Assembly: GCA_013154355.1 (NCBI GenBank)
Contig: JAADCU010000090.1
Location: forward strand, 1 to 36,590
DNA from: Thermoproteota archaeon
GTDB lineage: Archaea; Thermoproteota; Thermoprotei; Thermoproteales; Thermocladiaceae
Direction of reading: 5' to 3'
DNA: 36,590 bases
A program made the position numbers and the translations under genes. The notes under the pieces are model-generated. The model saw only the letters and a program-made list of their open reading frames with translations, was not told the origin of the DNA and did no database searches. Shown piece after piece: positions 8,795 through 17,080 of this stretch. Position 1 is the stretch's first letter, and each line of letters begins with the position of its first letter.

Positions 8795-9075
8795 TATATC
8801 ACGTATTCTTTTGGTATATCTTCTTCACATGTTGTTTTAGCTGGATATCTTACTCTAAGCGCTGCTCTCAGTACATAGTCTAATGTTAGTTCTAGAAGTT
8901 TCACTTTAACATCTTCAGGAACTCTCAAAGTCATCCATAGAGTATTGATGAACTTAGCTATAGATAGAGCAAACTCCTCACTTACAATATTTGTCCTCTT
9001 CTCCATGTTCTCTATGCTTCTCTTAAGATCATCTATCATCTTAACTATCTTAGCTAGATTATCTACCTCAGACAT
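8794..9075 (-). CDS. Hypothetical helical protein, 93 aa
   Basis: Not recognised. The protein is predicted all-helical with an N-terminal amphipathic, possibly coiled-coil stretch (residues 1-35, VDNLAKIVKMIDDLKRSIENMEKR) followed by a more hydrophobic helical segment (35-78). There is no signal peptide or catalytic motif. It overlaps the 3' end of the isocitrate dehydrogenase gene by 13 bases and the start of pyrE by one base, so it is embedded in the operon and very likely translated by coupling. It could be an accessory or structural protein; no function can be assigned. Confidence 0.72.
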   Translation of the reverse strand: MSEVDNLAKIVKMIDDLKRSIENMEKRTNIVSEEFALSIAKFINTLWMTLRVPEDVKVKLLELTLDYVLRAALRVRYPAKTTCEEDIPKEYVI

Positions 9076-10310
9076 CGCATCGTCTCTACTATCTCTCTCT
9101 TAAATTCCTCCGTTGTTAATGGCTTAACGTTCCTGTATCTTGCTAGGTCAGGAGTTACCTTTCCACTTCTTATGACTTCCTGCAGAGCTCTCTTTATCAG
9201 GTCTGAAGCCTCAAGCCAGCCCATATATTCTAACATCAGACAAGCTGATAGTATTGTTGCTGTTGGATTAGCTATTCCTCTACCAGCTATGTCGGGTGCT
9301 GTTCCATGTACTGGTTCAAATAATGCTGCACTATCTCCAATATTTGCACTTGGCGCAACAGATACGCCACCAACAAGTGCTGCTGCCGCATCACTTAGAT
9401 AGTCTCCGTTAACGTTTGGACATACTATGACGCTGTAGTTTCTAGGATTAAGTATCAACTGCTGTAGCATGTTATCCATTATCCTATCATTGACTAGGAT
9501 CTTGCCCTCGGGAATAGCTCCTCCATAGACCTCTCTAAGCTCATCCTCAGTAATTACGTGATCCCTGAACTCAGATAACGCGACTTCATAGAACCAGTTT
9601 CTGAAAGCTCCTTCAGTAAACTTCATTATATTACCCTTATGAACAACAGTAACAACCTTCCTACCTGTCTGTATAGCATACCTCAGTGCTAACCTGCTGA
9701 TCCTCATGCTCTTGAACCTGCTCATCGGCTTTATACCTATTCCTGCATCATCAGGTATATCTACATTGAGCTCTCTACGTAGAAACTCTCTAAGTTTTCT
9801 AGCCTCCTCACTGTTCCAGGGCCACTCTATTCCAACGTATAGATCGTCAGTGTTCTCTCTAAATATGACTAGGTCTATACCTTCTGGATCTCTTAAAGGT
9901 GATGGTAGGCCTTCAAAATATTTTACAGGTCTAATATTAGCGTAGAGGTCGAATCTCTGTCTAATATATACGTTTATGCTTCTCCATCCACCTCCAGGAG
10001 GAGTATATAGAGGACCTTTGAGTAGGACTCTTATTATCTCTAGAAGTCTTATAGTCTCTTCAGGAAGTCGAGTACCATAGATCTTCTCAGCCTCATCACC
10101 AGCATATAGTTTTACCCATACTATCCTCCTAGACGAGCCATAGCATAGTCGTACAGCCTCGTTCACTATCTCTATAGTTGGTTTAACTACTTCAGGACCT
10201 ATGCCGTCTCCCTCTATGTACGCTACTATAGGCTTGTCTGGAACTTTCCATCTTCCTCCTTCTATCTTGATTAGCTCTCCCTCTTCTGGAAGCTTTATGC
10301 TCATTCTCAT
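9063..10310 (-). CDS. icd: Isocitrate dehydrogenase, probably NAD-specific
   Basis: A 415-aa dimeric-type isocitrate dehydrogenase. Visible motifs are IEGDGIGPE (33-40), the isocitrate loop TPPGGGWRSINVYIRQRFDLYANIRP (S111, N113, R117), FRENTDDLYVGIEW (150-163), VVHKGNIMKFTEGAF (K225), and NVNGDYLSDAAAALVGG with the metal aspartates. The coenzyme loop reads HGTAPDIAG, with D340 and I341 where NADP-dependent enzymes such as that of E. coli have Lys and Tyr. From established structure-function work this predicts NAD specificity. It catalyses oxidative decarboxylation to 2-oxoglutarate. The ATG directly abuts the stop of the radical SAM gene upstream. Confidence 0.95.
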   Translation of the reverse strand: MRMSIKLPEEGELIKIEGGRWKVPDKPIVAYIEGDGIGPEVVKPTIEIVNEAVRLCYGSSRRIVWVKLYAGDEAEKIYGTRLPEETIRLLEIIRVLLKGPLYTPPGGGWRSINVYIRQRFDLYANIRPVKYFEGLPSPLRDPEGIDLVIFRENTDDLYVGIEWPWNSEEARKLREFLRRELNVDIPDDAGIGIKPMSRFKSMRISRLALRYAIQTGRKVVTVVHKGNIMKFTEGAFRNWFYEVALSEFRDHVITEDELREVYGGAIPEGKILVNDRIMDNMLQQLILNPRNYSVIVCPNVNGDYLSDAAAALVGGVSVAPSANIGDSAALFEPVHGTAPDIAGRGIANPTATILSACLMLEYMGWLEASDLIKRALQEVIRSGKVTPDLARYRNVKPLTTEEFKREIVETMRCLR

Positions 10311-11933
10311 CTAGTGATTATTCTTAAACTTATTTATCATCCACCCTATGACTAGCCTTCCTAACGTTATAGGATTGTTTAGGTCTACTGATCTAGCCAT
10401 CTCTAGAAGCTTTGTGAAGTTTCTCCTCACTTCCTCTTTAACGCTTATTAGAGATCTTACACTGTTACCTATAAATTTCCTCATTATGTTTCTAGCAAAC
10501 TTATTCTTTATCCTACTAACAAAGAGGTCAAGTATCGATAATGTGTAATCTATATTATGATCAAGCATCTGATATATAACTTCAACATATATGTCTTCTG
10601 TTAATGCTCTAACGTTTGCAAAATCTTTGTCTTCTAGTGCTGATCCTCCCATAGGTACGAATAGTAGTGGAAAGATCCAGCACCTCCTACCTTTCAATCT
10701 CTTTATCAGGTCTATCGTCGCCTTAACATCGTCCTCAGTCTCCTCTGGGAGACCTAGAATCAGTGTATAACATGGATACCAGTGGCATCTGTTCATTATT
10801 TCTGTAGCTTCCTCAGCAAGTTCTGGCCACTGCTCAATTCTGAAAGGTGCTGCCTTACCTGCCATATAGATCTTGAGCAGTCTTGGACTGCCAGTCTCGA
10901 GACCTACCTGAGGAAAAGCACAGTCATCAAGATGACCATTCTCTCTAGCCCACTCTTCAACTATGTCTGGTGCCTGTACTGTTGCTGCAATAGATACGTG
11001 ACAGAAGTCTCCTCTCACTTCATTATCTTTCAATATCTTCATAAGTTTTCGAAGAGCATCTTTATTAACTATTACTCCTCTAGCACCATAGAGAAGTCCA
11101 TCCTCTGTTACAAGGCTCTGCAATCTATATCCTGCACGTTTATTCACCTTTACCTCTCTATCTATGACGTCAAGAGGAATTGAACGAAAGTTGAACATCG
11201 TTGGATTACAGAACCTGCATCTACGTGGACAGCCTCTAGTTATCTGAACCATTCCTCCACGAGATGGTCCACGAATAGGAGGGATAAGCTCTAGAGGTAC
11301 AGATCCTCCGTCAACTTCTCCTTCAATCCTTTCTCCATTCAGAATGTTTCTACATATCTCAGGAAATATGAGCTCTCCCTCTCCATGTACGAGAACATCT
11401 ATTCCTAGATCTCTATAGATATCTTTAAGCTGCCACGTTCCTGGACCACCAGCTATGAATGTGAACTTGTACCTCTCTTTCAATTTTCTTATCTTGTCTA
11501 CAAGCTCGAGAAAAAGTCTACAAGTCCATGTACGTCCTCCGCCAAAAAGTGCACGTAACGTGTAGCTCACAGGTGCCATGCCCATCGGATCGAGAACATG
11601 TATAGCAACTATCCTCGTGTTAGGGCCAACAAACTTGTGAAATACTTCGGGAGTAGTGATGATGAAGTCCTCATCCGTGAACCCGCTCATGTATAGAGCA
11701 GCCTCAATCTTTCTCAGAGCATATGGAAGAATCTCCGGTCTACCATTCTTAGATACTCTCAGTCGAGGAGCAACGAAGAACTTCGCAATAGGTGATGGAA
11801 GTATACGCTCAGGTAAGCATAAGAGGAATCCTAATGCATTAAAATCACTATAATTCGTCATTGTCGCTCGATCAGACGTTATGACTATAGGATAACCACC
11901 TTCGTGAGAAGCCGTATACACCCTTATTAACAT
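10311..11933 (-). CDS. Radical SAM protein with probable B12-binding-like N-terminal domain
   Basis: A 540-aa radical SAM enzyme. The [4Fe-4S]/SAM motif is TRGCPRRCRFCNP near residues 233-245 (CxxxCxxC). The preceding about 100-200 residues (IVAIHVLDPMGMAP to FIAGGPGTWQLKDIYRDLGIDVLVHGEGELIFPEI) form a Rossmann-like domain of the cobalamin-binding type. The DxHxxG cobalamin motif is not clear, so B12 binding is uncertain. Downstream, QVGLETGSPRLLKIYMAGK and LILGLPEETEDDVKATIDLI are typical of the TIM barrel. This pattern is shared with the MiaB/HemN-like and B12-radical-SAM superfamilies; the substrate is unknown. It heads the radSAM-icd-unknown-pyrE run. Confidence 0.88.
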   Translation of the reverse strand: MLIRVYTASHEGGYPIVITSDRATMTNYSDFNALGFLLCLPERILPSPIAKFFVAPRLRVSKNGRPEILPYALRKIEAALYMSGFTDEDFIITTPEVFHKFVGPNTRIVAIHVLDPMGMAPVSYTLRALFGGGRTWTCRLFLELVDKIRKLKERYKFTFIAGGPGTWQLKDIYRDLGIDVLVHGEGELIFPEICRNILNGERIEGEVDGGSVPLELIPPIRGPSRGGMVQITRGCPRRCRFCNPTMFNFRSIPLDVIDREVKVNKRAGYRLQSLVTEDGLLYGARGVIVNKDALRKLMKILKDNEVRGDFCHVSIAATVQAPDIVEEWARENGHLDDCAFPQVGLETGSPRLLKIYMAGKAAPFRIEQWPELAEEATEIMNRCHWYPCYTLILGLPEETEDDVKATIDLIKRLKGRRCWIFPLLFVPMGGSALEDKDFANVRALTEDIYVEVIYQMLDHNIDYTLSILDLFVSRIKNKFARNIMRKFIGNSVRSLISVKEEVRRNFTKLLEMARSVDLNNPITLGRLVIGWMINKFKNNH

Positions 11934-12127
11934 ACAGCAAAGCTACATAAATAACTTAGGTAACAGGGCATTTACTGTACATTTAACAACTGTAGAATAA
12001 GGAAGCCATCTGCTCACTGTCTCATATAGAGATTATTCAATATACAGAATAGATAATTGAAATGAAGTCATGAACATAGAACCATACAAGAGATATAGCA
12101 TCTTGATATCATCTTAGACAACAACCG
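11934..12127. other. Intergenic region, no gene seen
   Basis: This 194-base AT-rich stretch lies between the radical SAM gene start and the stop of the unknown gene at 12128. A TATA-like CATAAATAAC on the plus strand (reverse TTATTTATG, 11946-11955) may drive the radical SAM operon. I found no open frame with family resemblance, tRNA or clear C/D-box pair. Confidence 0.4.
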
Positions 12128-13084
12128 TTACATGTAGACAAGCCAGAAACACTCTCTAATCACCATCTCTACGACAACATCGATCCAGGACCTATACGAG
12201 AGCGATGGAATAGAAAGAATGCGCATAGACAAGCTATTCATAGACTGAGACACGATGCTGAACAACATCGACACCTTATCCATAACATTATTATGAGGTC
12301 CAACACATTGAAATGCTATTGGAGGCCTCTTATAGAGAGATATTACTTTAACATATACATCATCTATCGTGAATGTCACAACAGTAGGAGAGATCGATCT
12401 TCGAACTATCTCACTACCTGAAGGACCAAACTTAACTACTTGTAGATCTTTAAGCTTAAACGAGATCCACGAAGGAAAACTATAGATATCACTAAGTCTT
12501 CCTGTGACTATGCTAATCGAAGAATATATACAATGCCTCAATATACACACTGGATCTCTAAATATAGTATCGATACCTTGAAATCTTGATGGTGCTCCAT
12601 AACCAATCATGATGTCCGGCCTATCTATATGTTGAATACCATATACGACTCTTATAGGCCTATATCGTCTTTTAAACTCTACTCTCTGCTTAATATATCT
12701 CATAATATCGCTATCAATATCGATTTTGTCCTCTTCTACATACATTGGAATATTCTTGATCTCAGCTATCTTAGTCTCTATAGGTCCCATGCCTAGCACG
12801 TAGTCACCTCTTTCAATTCCATCGATCTTGTAAGATAGAAAATCTATCCTTAGATCATATGACGATAGATCAAGATTAGATAACTTCTCGAATCTACAAC
12901 CCAGTGATGTCAGGTTTCTCTCAGTGATAGGAACATCGAAACTTAGCAACTCATCTTTAAAGGCTTTATCCTCTCTTGTGTATGCTATTGTAACATCATG
13001 ATCAGTGCTGATCTTCAATATATAATATGCTAAAACTAATATTTGAGGATCATCACCAGCTATAAGAATCCTCATGCGTCTCAT
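12128..13084 (-). CDS. Hypothetical protein, 318 aa, Rossmann-like N-terminus
   Basis: Not recognised. The N-terminus (MRILIAGDDPQILVLAYYILKISTDHDVTIAYTR) looks like a beta-alpha-beta nucleotide-binding start, but the canonical GxGxxG is replaced by GDDPQ. The middle contains an SYDLRIDFLSYKIDGIERGDYVLGMGPIETKI stretch, and the C-terminal 60 residues are hydrophobic-helical. Two ATG codons exist (13084 and 13075). A TATA box at 13103-13113 (minus CTTTATAGAAT) is centred 24 bases before 13084, favouring that start. Its 5' end overlaps the divergent methylase gene by 11 bases. It may be a crenarchaeal FAD/NAD-type protein; function unknown. Confidence 0.7.
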   Translation of the reverse strand: MRRMRILIAGDDPQILVLAYYILKISTDHDVTIAYTREDKAFKDELLSFDVPITERNLTSLGCRFEKLSNLDLSSYDLRIDFLSYKIDGIERGDYVLGMGPIETKIAEIKNIPMYVEEDKIDIDSDIMRYIKQRVEFKRRYRPIRVVYGIQHIDRPDIMIGYGAPSRFQGIDTIFRDPVCILRHCIYSSISIVTGRLSDIYSFPSWISFKLKDLQVVKFGPSGSEIVRRSISPTVVTFTIDDVYVKVISLYKRPPIAFQCVGPHNNVMDKVSMLFSIVSQSMNSLSMRILSIPSLSYRSWIDVVVEMVIRECFWLVYM

Positions 13085-14060
13085 ACTTGAGGCATTACCA
13101 GGATTCTATAAAGTAGTATCAGAAGAGCTCAAACTGAAGGGAGTAGAGGGAGAGTTTAAAAGAGTTAACGAGACTACACACCTACTAGATCTAAAAAATG
13201 ATGAACAATTACCATTACTGAGAAAGCTACAGACGATAAATAATATTGAGAAGATACTAGTAGAGATACCATATGTAAAATCTATAAAAGAATTTAGAAG
13301 AGAATGTAGAAGATCATTAATAGAACTTAGAGACTATATAACAAAATCTACAGTAGTATCTGCCAGAGTTAAAGATGTAAAAAGAAGAAGACTTCTAGTA
13401 ATTTTGAGAGAAATTCAAAGAATATTTAAATGTAGTCTTTCAAGATCTGTAGGAGATCTAGATCTAGTAATAAGATTTCTAGATGATAAGTATGTAGTAT
13501 CTCTGAACATAGGAACATTTCAACCTCTCTACAGGAGGTGGTACACATATCATAAGTCAAGAGCATCGCTTCATCCTTCTATTGCAGCAGCAATGTCAAT
13601 AATAGCTGGAGAACAATCCAGAATTCTTGATCCATTCTGTGGAAGCTTAACAATTCCTATAGAGTATTTAAGAATGTGGAGAAGATCATATGCAACATGT
13701 ATAGATATAGATAAGAAGACTATCATAAACTCTATAAAAAATGCTATATTATCAGGAACATATGATAGAATGTTCATCATTGTTGAAGACTTCTTCAGTG
13801 CTCATCTACGAGAACAATATGATACAGTGATCACAGATCCTCCTCGAGGCTTAAGACTTGAGTCAAGTATAAAACTCTATAAGAAGTTTATAGAAAAATC
13901 GATAAATATCCTGTCAGAGAATGGAAAGATAGTTACGATAGTTTTCAAAAGAGATCTCAAGACAATCCTTAAAGAGATCCCTAAATATCTTAGTACTAAT
14001 ATACCTCTAGAGACTGTGCAAGGTGGTTATAAGGTATGTATACTAGAGATCACGAAGTAG
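13074..14060 (+). CDS. THUMP-type RNA methyltransferase (Trm14/UPF0020-like)
   Basis: A 328-aa protein with a THUMP-like N-terminal half (start LEALPGF, ferredoxin-like and THUMP elements to about 155) and a class I SAM methyltransferase C-terminal half. Motif I is ILDPFCGSLTIPIEYL (185-199), an acidic CIDIDKK follows at about 209-215, and motif IV is VITDPPRGLRL (252-262). This architecture is that of archaeal tRNA guanine-N2 methylases of the Trm14/Trm11 group. Motif IV has DPPR rather than the usual [D/N]PPY, so the base-stacking Tyr is missing and the substrate may differ. The 3' end overlaps the convergent cyclodeaminase gene by 11 bases. Confidence 0.85.
   Translation: MRLILEALPGFYKVVSEELKLKGVEGEFKRVNETTHLLDLKNDEQLPLLRKLQTINNIEKILVEIPYVKSIKEFRRECRRSLIELRDYITKSTVVSARVKDVKRRRLLVILREIQRIFKCSLSRSVGDLDLVIRFLDDKYVVSLNIGTFQPLYRRWYTYHKSRASLHPSIAAAMSIIAGEQSRILDPFCGSLTIPIEYLRMWRRSYATCIDIDKKTIINSIKNAILSGTYDRMFIIVEDFFSAHLREQYDTVITDPPRGLRLESSIKLYKKFIEKSINILSENGKIVTIVFKRDLKTILKEIPKYLSTNIPLETVQGGYKVCILEITK
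13103..13113 (-). promoter_or_regulatory. TATA box of the 12128-13084 gene inside the methylase coding region
   Basis: Minus-strand CTTTATAGAAT is centred 24 bases before the ATG at 13084. It lies within codons 10-14 of the divergent methyltransferase gene. Confidence 0.45.
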
Positions 14061-14991
14061 AGATCTCTAAATCAGATATGGCTTGTCTAACTATCTCCCA
14101 AGCCGCGTAGAGATCTAGTATAGATATTCCTACAGATTTGAATAGTACTTTACAATAATTTGATATGTTAGAGAAGTTTCTTAAAATATTTGAGATCTCT
14201 ACTATCTTCTCCTTATATTTCTCATAGTTTCTAAGATCAGCAACCTCGTTAAGAACAGAGCTTAATCTATCTACTATCACGATATCTGCTATTTCTATGG
14301 TATCCTCATCTACTGTAGCATATTCTCGTCCTGATACTCCTATGCTTATCACAAGCCATCTCTTTCTATTTTTAAGATATTTTCCTCTTATTACAGGTTC
14401 TCTAGATGTAGTACTTTCAATTATTATGTCAGCATCATGTGCTTCCTCTAAGTTTCTACATATTTCGTAGCTTATGTTAAGTTCTTCTAATGTTTTTATA
14501 TACTTCATTAATCTATCTATCGATCTATTATAGATGATTACTTTATTAAATCTTAGAAAATCTTTAAAGAATTTTATAATATGTTGTGCCTGATATCCTG
14601 TTCCTATGATAGATATTTTATCTACTTTCTCTGACCATAGTTCTGCAACAAGCGTACATAATGCTGCTGTTCTATATGCTGTCAATGTTCTACCATCAAT
14701 TACTGCTATAGGTTCTCCAGTATCTTCTCTAAATACTGTTACTATACTATTTATTGTTGGTAAGTTTCTCTCCTTATTTTCTGGAATGATGTTTACTATC
14801 TTTGTTATGAAGAGCTTAGAAGGATAAATACATGGCATTATGCCCCACCAATGATGGTCTATCTCTATGACTTGTCTATCAGGCATGATCACCTTATCTA
14901 TCTCTGTGAGAGCTTTTCTAACAGCTTCAAGTACTCTTTTTCTATCTACTCTTTCTTCTATGTATGTTTCAGTTATGGTGAGTATTCTCAC
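14050..14991 (-). CDS. Ornithine cyclodeaminase / alanine dehydrogenase family protein
   Basis: A 313-aa member of the OCD/mu-crystallin family. The substrate domain has GIMPCIYPSKLFITKIVNIIPEN (substrate Lys region), NSIVTVFREDTGEPIAVIDGRTLTAYRTAA with the conserved D and the TxxRTAA motif, and the NAD fold IIGTGYQAQHIIKFF near residues 128-142. Later DADIIIESTTSREPVIRGKYL and ISIGVSGREYATVDEDTIE correspond to the family's T-T/S-x-x-P and D-x-x-x motifs. Members act as ornithine cyclodeaminase, alanine dehydrogenase or imine reductase, which sequence alone does not decide. It starts six bases after the gatD stop, so it is probably cotranscribed with gatD. Confidence 0.88.
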   Translation of the reverse strand: MRILTITETYIEERVDRKRVLEAVRKALTEIDKVIMPDRQVIEIDHHWWGIMPCIYPSKLFITKIVNIIPENKERNLPTINSIVTVFREDTGEPIAVIDGRTLTAYRTAALCTLVAELWSEKVDKISIIGTGYQAQHIIKFFKDFLRFNKVIIYNRSIDRLMKYIKTLEELNISYEICRNLEEAHDADIIIESTTSREPVIRGKYLKNRKRWLVISIGVSGREYATVDEDTIEIADIVIVDRLSSVLNEVADLRNYEKYKEKIVEISNILRNFSNISNYCKVLFKSVGISILDLYAAWEIVRQAISDLEISTS

Positions 14992-14997
14992 ATAATG

Positions 14998-16344
14998 TTA
15001 TTTTGATAACTTCTCTATTAGCTCTCTCACCTCTAGACTTGTAACATAGTGATGAGGTTCTGTTCTCGGATTTATCTCATATGCTATAGGTGTCAACATT
15101 AGCCTACGTATCTCATCTATGTTTCCTGTCTTTGCAAGGACCCAGCATAGTTTCACGTATGCTGTCTCTGGGTGCATGTCTTCTGCAGGTATTACTCCAA
15201 GCTTGAGTAGCTCTACTCCTCTTCTGTACACGTTGAGGTTTACTCTTCCAAATATGGTCTGGCTTGCTATTACTACAGGTATCTCGTTCTCTATAGCTCT
15301 CTTTATCGGTTCTAGAAGCTCTTTTCTAACATGGCCAAATCCTGTTCCTTCTATTACGATTCCTCTGTACTTTCTATCTATCAGGTAGTGTATTATCTCC
15401 GGGTCCATTCCGGGATAGAACTTGACTAGCGCTACCCTGTTCTCGAACTTGTTGTCTAGAACTATCTCATCTCTACGATGTCTAGGTATGTACCTCTGTG
15501 TTCTCATCTCGAGTTTGAGTTCTTGAGGATATACATATGCTATTGGTTCACAGTTTATGCTTATGAACGCGTCTCTACGAGATGTATGCATTTTCCTTAC
15601 CTTTGTACCTCTATGTATAGCTATTACTCCATCATTAGTAGTATAGTGCATCACTACCACAGACTCTGCGAAAGGTGCCTTAATGCAGGTGAGAACTGCA
15701 GAGAGAAGATTCTCGAATGCATCACTTGAGGGTCTATCACTGCTTCTCTGAGAACCTACTAGTGCTACTGGACCAGGCATGTTACGTATGGCGAATGCTA
15801 ATGCTGCAGCAGAATAGTGCATTGTATCTGTACCATGTAGGACAACTACACCTTCAGAGCCTTCTAGAAAAGCCTTATGTACGCTCTCAGCAAGTTTAGA
15901 CCATGTCTCAGGTGTGAAGTCCTCACTGAAAACAGCCATGAGGTTGTATAGTTCTAGACTAGCTATGTTTCGAAGCTCTGGATAAAGCTCATAGAGATCT
16001 TCTAAGCTGAAGCTTGGATACACTGCACCTGTCACATAATCTACCTTAGACATTATCGTACCTCCTGTAGCAATGAGCCTAACTTTAGGAAGCTCACCAC
16101 CTGACCTGACTAGGTGACCTACAGGTATCTCAACGCTCCTAGTAGATTCCCTACCGATGACCTCTATACGCTCAATCCTCTCTACACTGATGCCAACATT
16201 ATAACCGTTAGGTAGCTTCAGAACAAGAACATCAGGACTAGCAGTCTCAGGACGTGGAAGGAGAATGCCAACGATCTCTGAACCATCTTTAGTGACTACT
16301 CGTACACGCGAGAAAGGTTCAGGAATAGGTACAGTAGTAACCAC
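14998..16344 (-). CDS. gatD: Glutamyl-tRNA(Gln) amidotransferase subunit D
   Basis: A 448-aa GatD, the glutaminase subunit of the archaeal GatDE enzyme converting Glu-tRNA(Gln) to Gln-tRNA(Gln). Residues 1-80 form the GatD-specific N-terminal beta-barrel (SRVRVVTKDGSEIVGILLPRPE). The asparaginase-like domain follows, with nucleophile region IATGGTIMSKVDYVTGAVYPSF (T96) and VVLHGTDTMHYSAAALAF (T172, D173). The C-terminal domain contains GIVIEGTGFGHV and PVVIASQTIFGRVNL. Length matches the family. GatE is not in this window. The start is GTG at 16344 with a TATA element at 16371-16380. Confidence 0.96.
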   Translation of the reverse strand: MVTTVPIPEPFSRVRVVTKDGSEIVGILLPRPETASPDVLVLKLPNGYNVGISVERIERIEVIGRESTRSVEIPVGHLVRSGGELPKVRLIATGGTIMSKVDYVTGAVYPSFSLEDLYELYPELRNIASLELYNLMAVFSEDFTPETWSKLAESVHKAFLEGSEGVVVLHGTDTMHYSAAALAFAIRNMPGPVALVGSQRSSDRPSSDAFENLLSAVLTCIKAPFAESVVVMHYTTNDGVIAIHRGTKVRKMHTSRRDAFISINCEPIAYVYPQELKLEMRTQRYIPRHRRDEIVLDNKFENRVALVKFYPGMDPEIIHYLIDRKYRGIVIEGTGFGHVRKELLEPIKRAIENEIPVVIASQTIFGRVNLNVYRRGVELLKLGVIPAEDMHPETAYVKLCWVLAKTGNIDEIRRLMLTPIAYEINPRTEPHHYVTSLEVRELIEKLSK

Positions 16345-16370
16345 GCTCTCGAGAACTGATGAATAAAAGG

Positions 16371-16380
16371 GTTTTAAAGC
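16371..16380 (-). promoter_or_regulatory. TATA box of gatD
   Basis: Minus-strand GCTTTAAAAC is centred about 31 bases before the GTG at 16344, in the 36-base gap after S30e. Confidence 0.5.
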
Positions 16381-16536
16381 TTATGCAGAGGCTGCCTGCT
16401 GAGCGTAGAGTATTCTCCTTCTATAGTTTCTCCAGTTTCTTCTCCTAGGTGGAAGATCCTTCTTAGGCTTTGGAGGTATCTTAGGCGTCTGGCTTCTGAC
16501 TTTTCCTGCCTTCGTAATCGAACCGTGGCTACCCAT
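16381..16536 (-). CDS. rps30e: 30S ribosomal protein S30e
   Basis: A 51-aa basic protein read from the ATG at 16536 to TAA at 16381. It begins [20 protein letters not shown] and continues with [14 protein letters not shown], the S30e signature of archaea and eukaryotes, where the protein is a small subunit component. The Arg/Lys-rich tail ([10 protein letters not shown]) is typical. The TATA element GGTTTAAAAACC at 16561-16572 lies about 31 bases upstream, so the gene has its own promoter. S30e is missed by length-filtered gene finders. Confidence 0.93.
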   Translation of the reverse strand: MGSHGSITKAGKVRSQTPKIPPKPKKDLPPRRRNWRNYRRRILYAQQAASA

Positions 16537-16560
16537 AGCTACTTTAGATATCTAGTAGGA

Positions 16561-16572
16561 GGTTTTTAAACC
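16561..16572 (-). promoter_or_regulatory. TATA box of the S30e gene (palindromic)
   Basis: GGTTTAAAAACC on the minus strand is centred about 31 bases before the ATG of S30e. Confidence 0.5.
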
Positions 16573-16577
16573 AGACT

Positions 16578-16880
16578 CTACCCAGAGCTACGTGGACCTA
16601 GAGCTCTACCACGCTTGAAGAAGTATGCTGGAACTAGACTTAGATATGATGCAGCTACAGCATAGGCACCATAGACGAGGTCAAGGCCATACTTAGCAAG
16701 CATTCCCGAACATATCACGACTCCTAGAGTAGATAGATAGAGTATCAGACCTATGAAATCGAGCACTATACTAATTATCAGATGATCAATGCTTCCAGTA
16801 GCACCATATATTATAGCACCTATCCATGATAGAACACCTATAGCAGCTATAAATATGTCCACACCAACTACATCAACCAT
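16578..16880 (-). CDS. Small membrane protein, 100 aa
   Basis: Not recognised. The frame opens at 16961, but the ATG at 16880 (MVDVVGVDIF) is preferred because a TATA element (minus AGTTTTAAAG, 16901-16910) is centred 25 bases before it. Three to four hydrophobic segments are visible: IFIAAIGVLSWIGAIIYG, LIISIVLDFIGLILYLSTLG, and LVYGAYAVAASYLSLVPAYFF. A basic tail (FKRGRALGPRSSG) is probably cytoplasmic. It is a probable integral membrane protein of unknown function, separate from its neighbours. Confidence 0.65.
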   Translation of the reverse strand: MVDVVGVDIFIAAIGVLSWIGAIIYGATGSIDHLIISIVLDFIGLILYLSTLGVVICSGMLAKYGLDLVYGAYAVAASYLSLVPAYFFKRGRALGPRSSG

Positions 16881-16932
16881 AGTATAGGACATGCAAGAAA
16901 CTTTAAAACTATTAAACCTAGAGAAAGAGAAA

Positions 16933-16944
16933 GATTTAAAAAAC
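16933..16944 (+). promoter_or_regulatory. TATA element upstream of tRNA-Leu
   Basis: GATTTAAAAAAC is centred about 33 bases before the mature tRNA 5' end, consistent with an archaeal RNA polymerase start a few bases upstream of the tRNA. Confidence 0.45.
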
Positions 16945-16971
16945 AACAAGCAAACACACAATTAGTCGAAA

Positions 16972-17059
16972 GCGGGGGTGCCCGAGCCTGGCCAAAGGGG
17001 GCGGGTTGAGGTCCCGCTGGCGTAGGCCTGCGTGGGTTCAAATCCCACCCCCCGCACCA
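16972..17059 (+). tRNA. tRNA-Leu (GAG)
   Basis: A complete class II tRNA. The acceptor stem is GCGGGGG (16972-16978) paired with CCCCCGC (17049-17055). The D arm is CCC/GGG with a GG in the loop. The anticodon stem GCGGG/CCCGC encloses loop TTGAGGT with anticodon GAG at 17008-17010. A long variable arm (about 17018-17031) contains GGC/GCC. The T arm is GTGGG-TTCAAAT-CCCAC. The discriminator is A and CCA is encoded at 17057-17059. There is no intron. It decodes CUC and CUU. Confidence 0.96.
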
Positions 17060-17080
17060 AGACCAGATAAACTATTCTAG

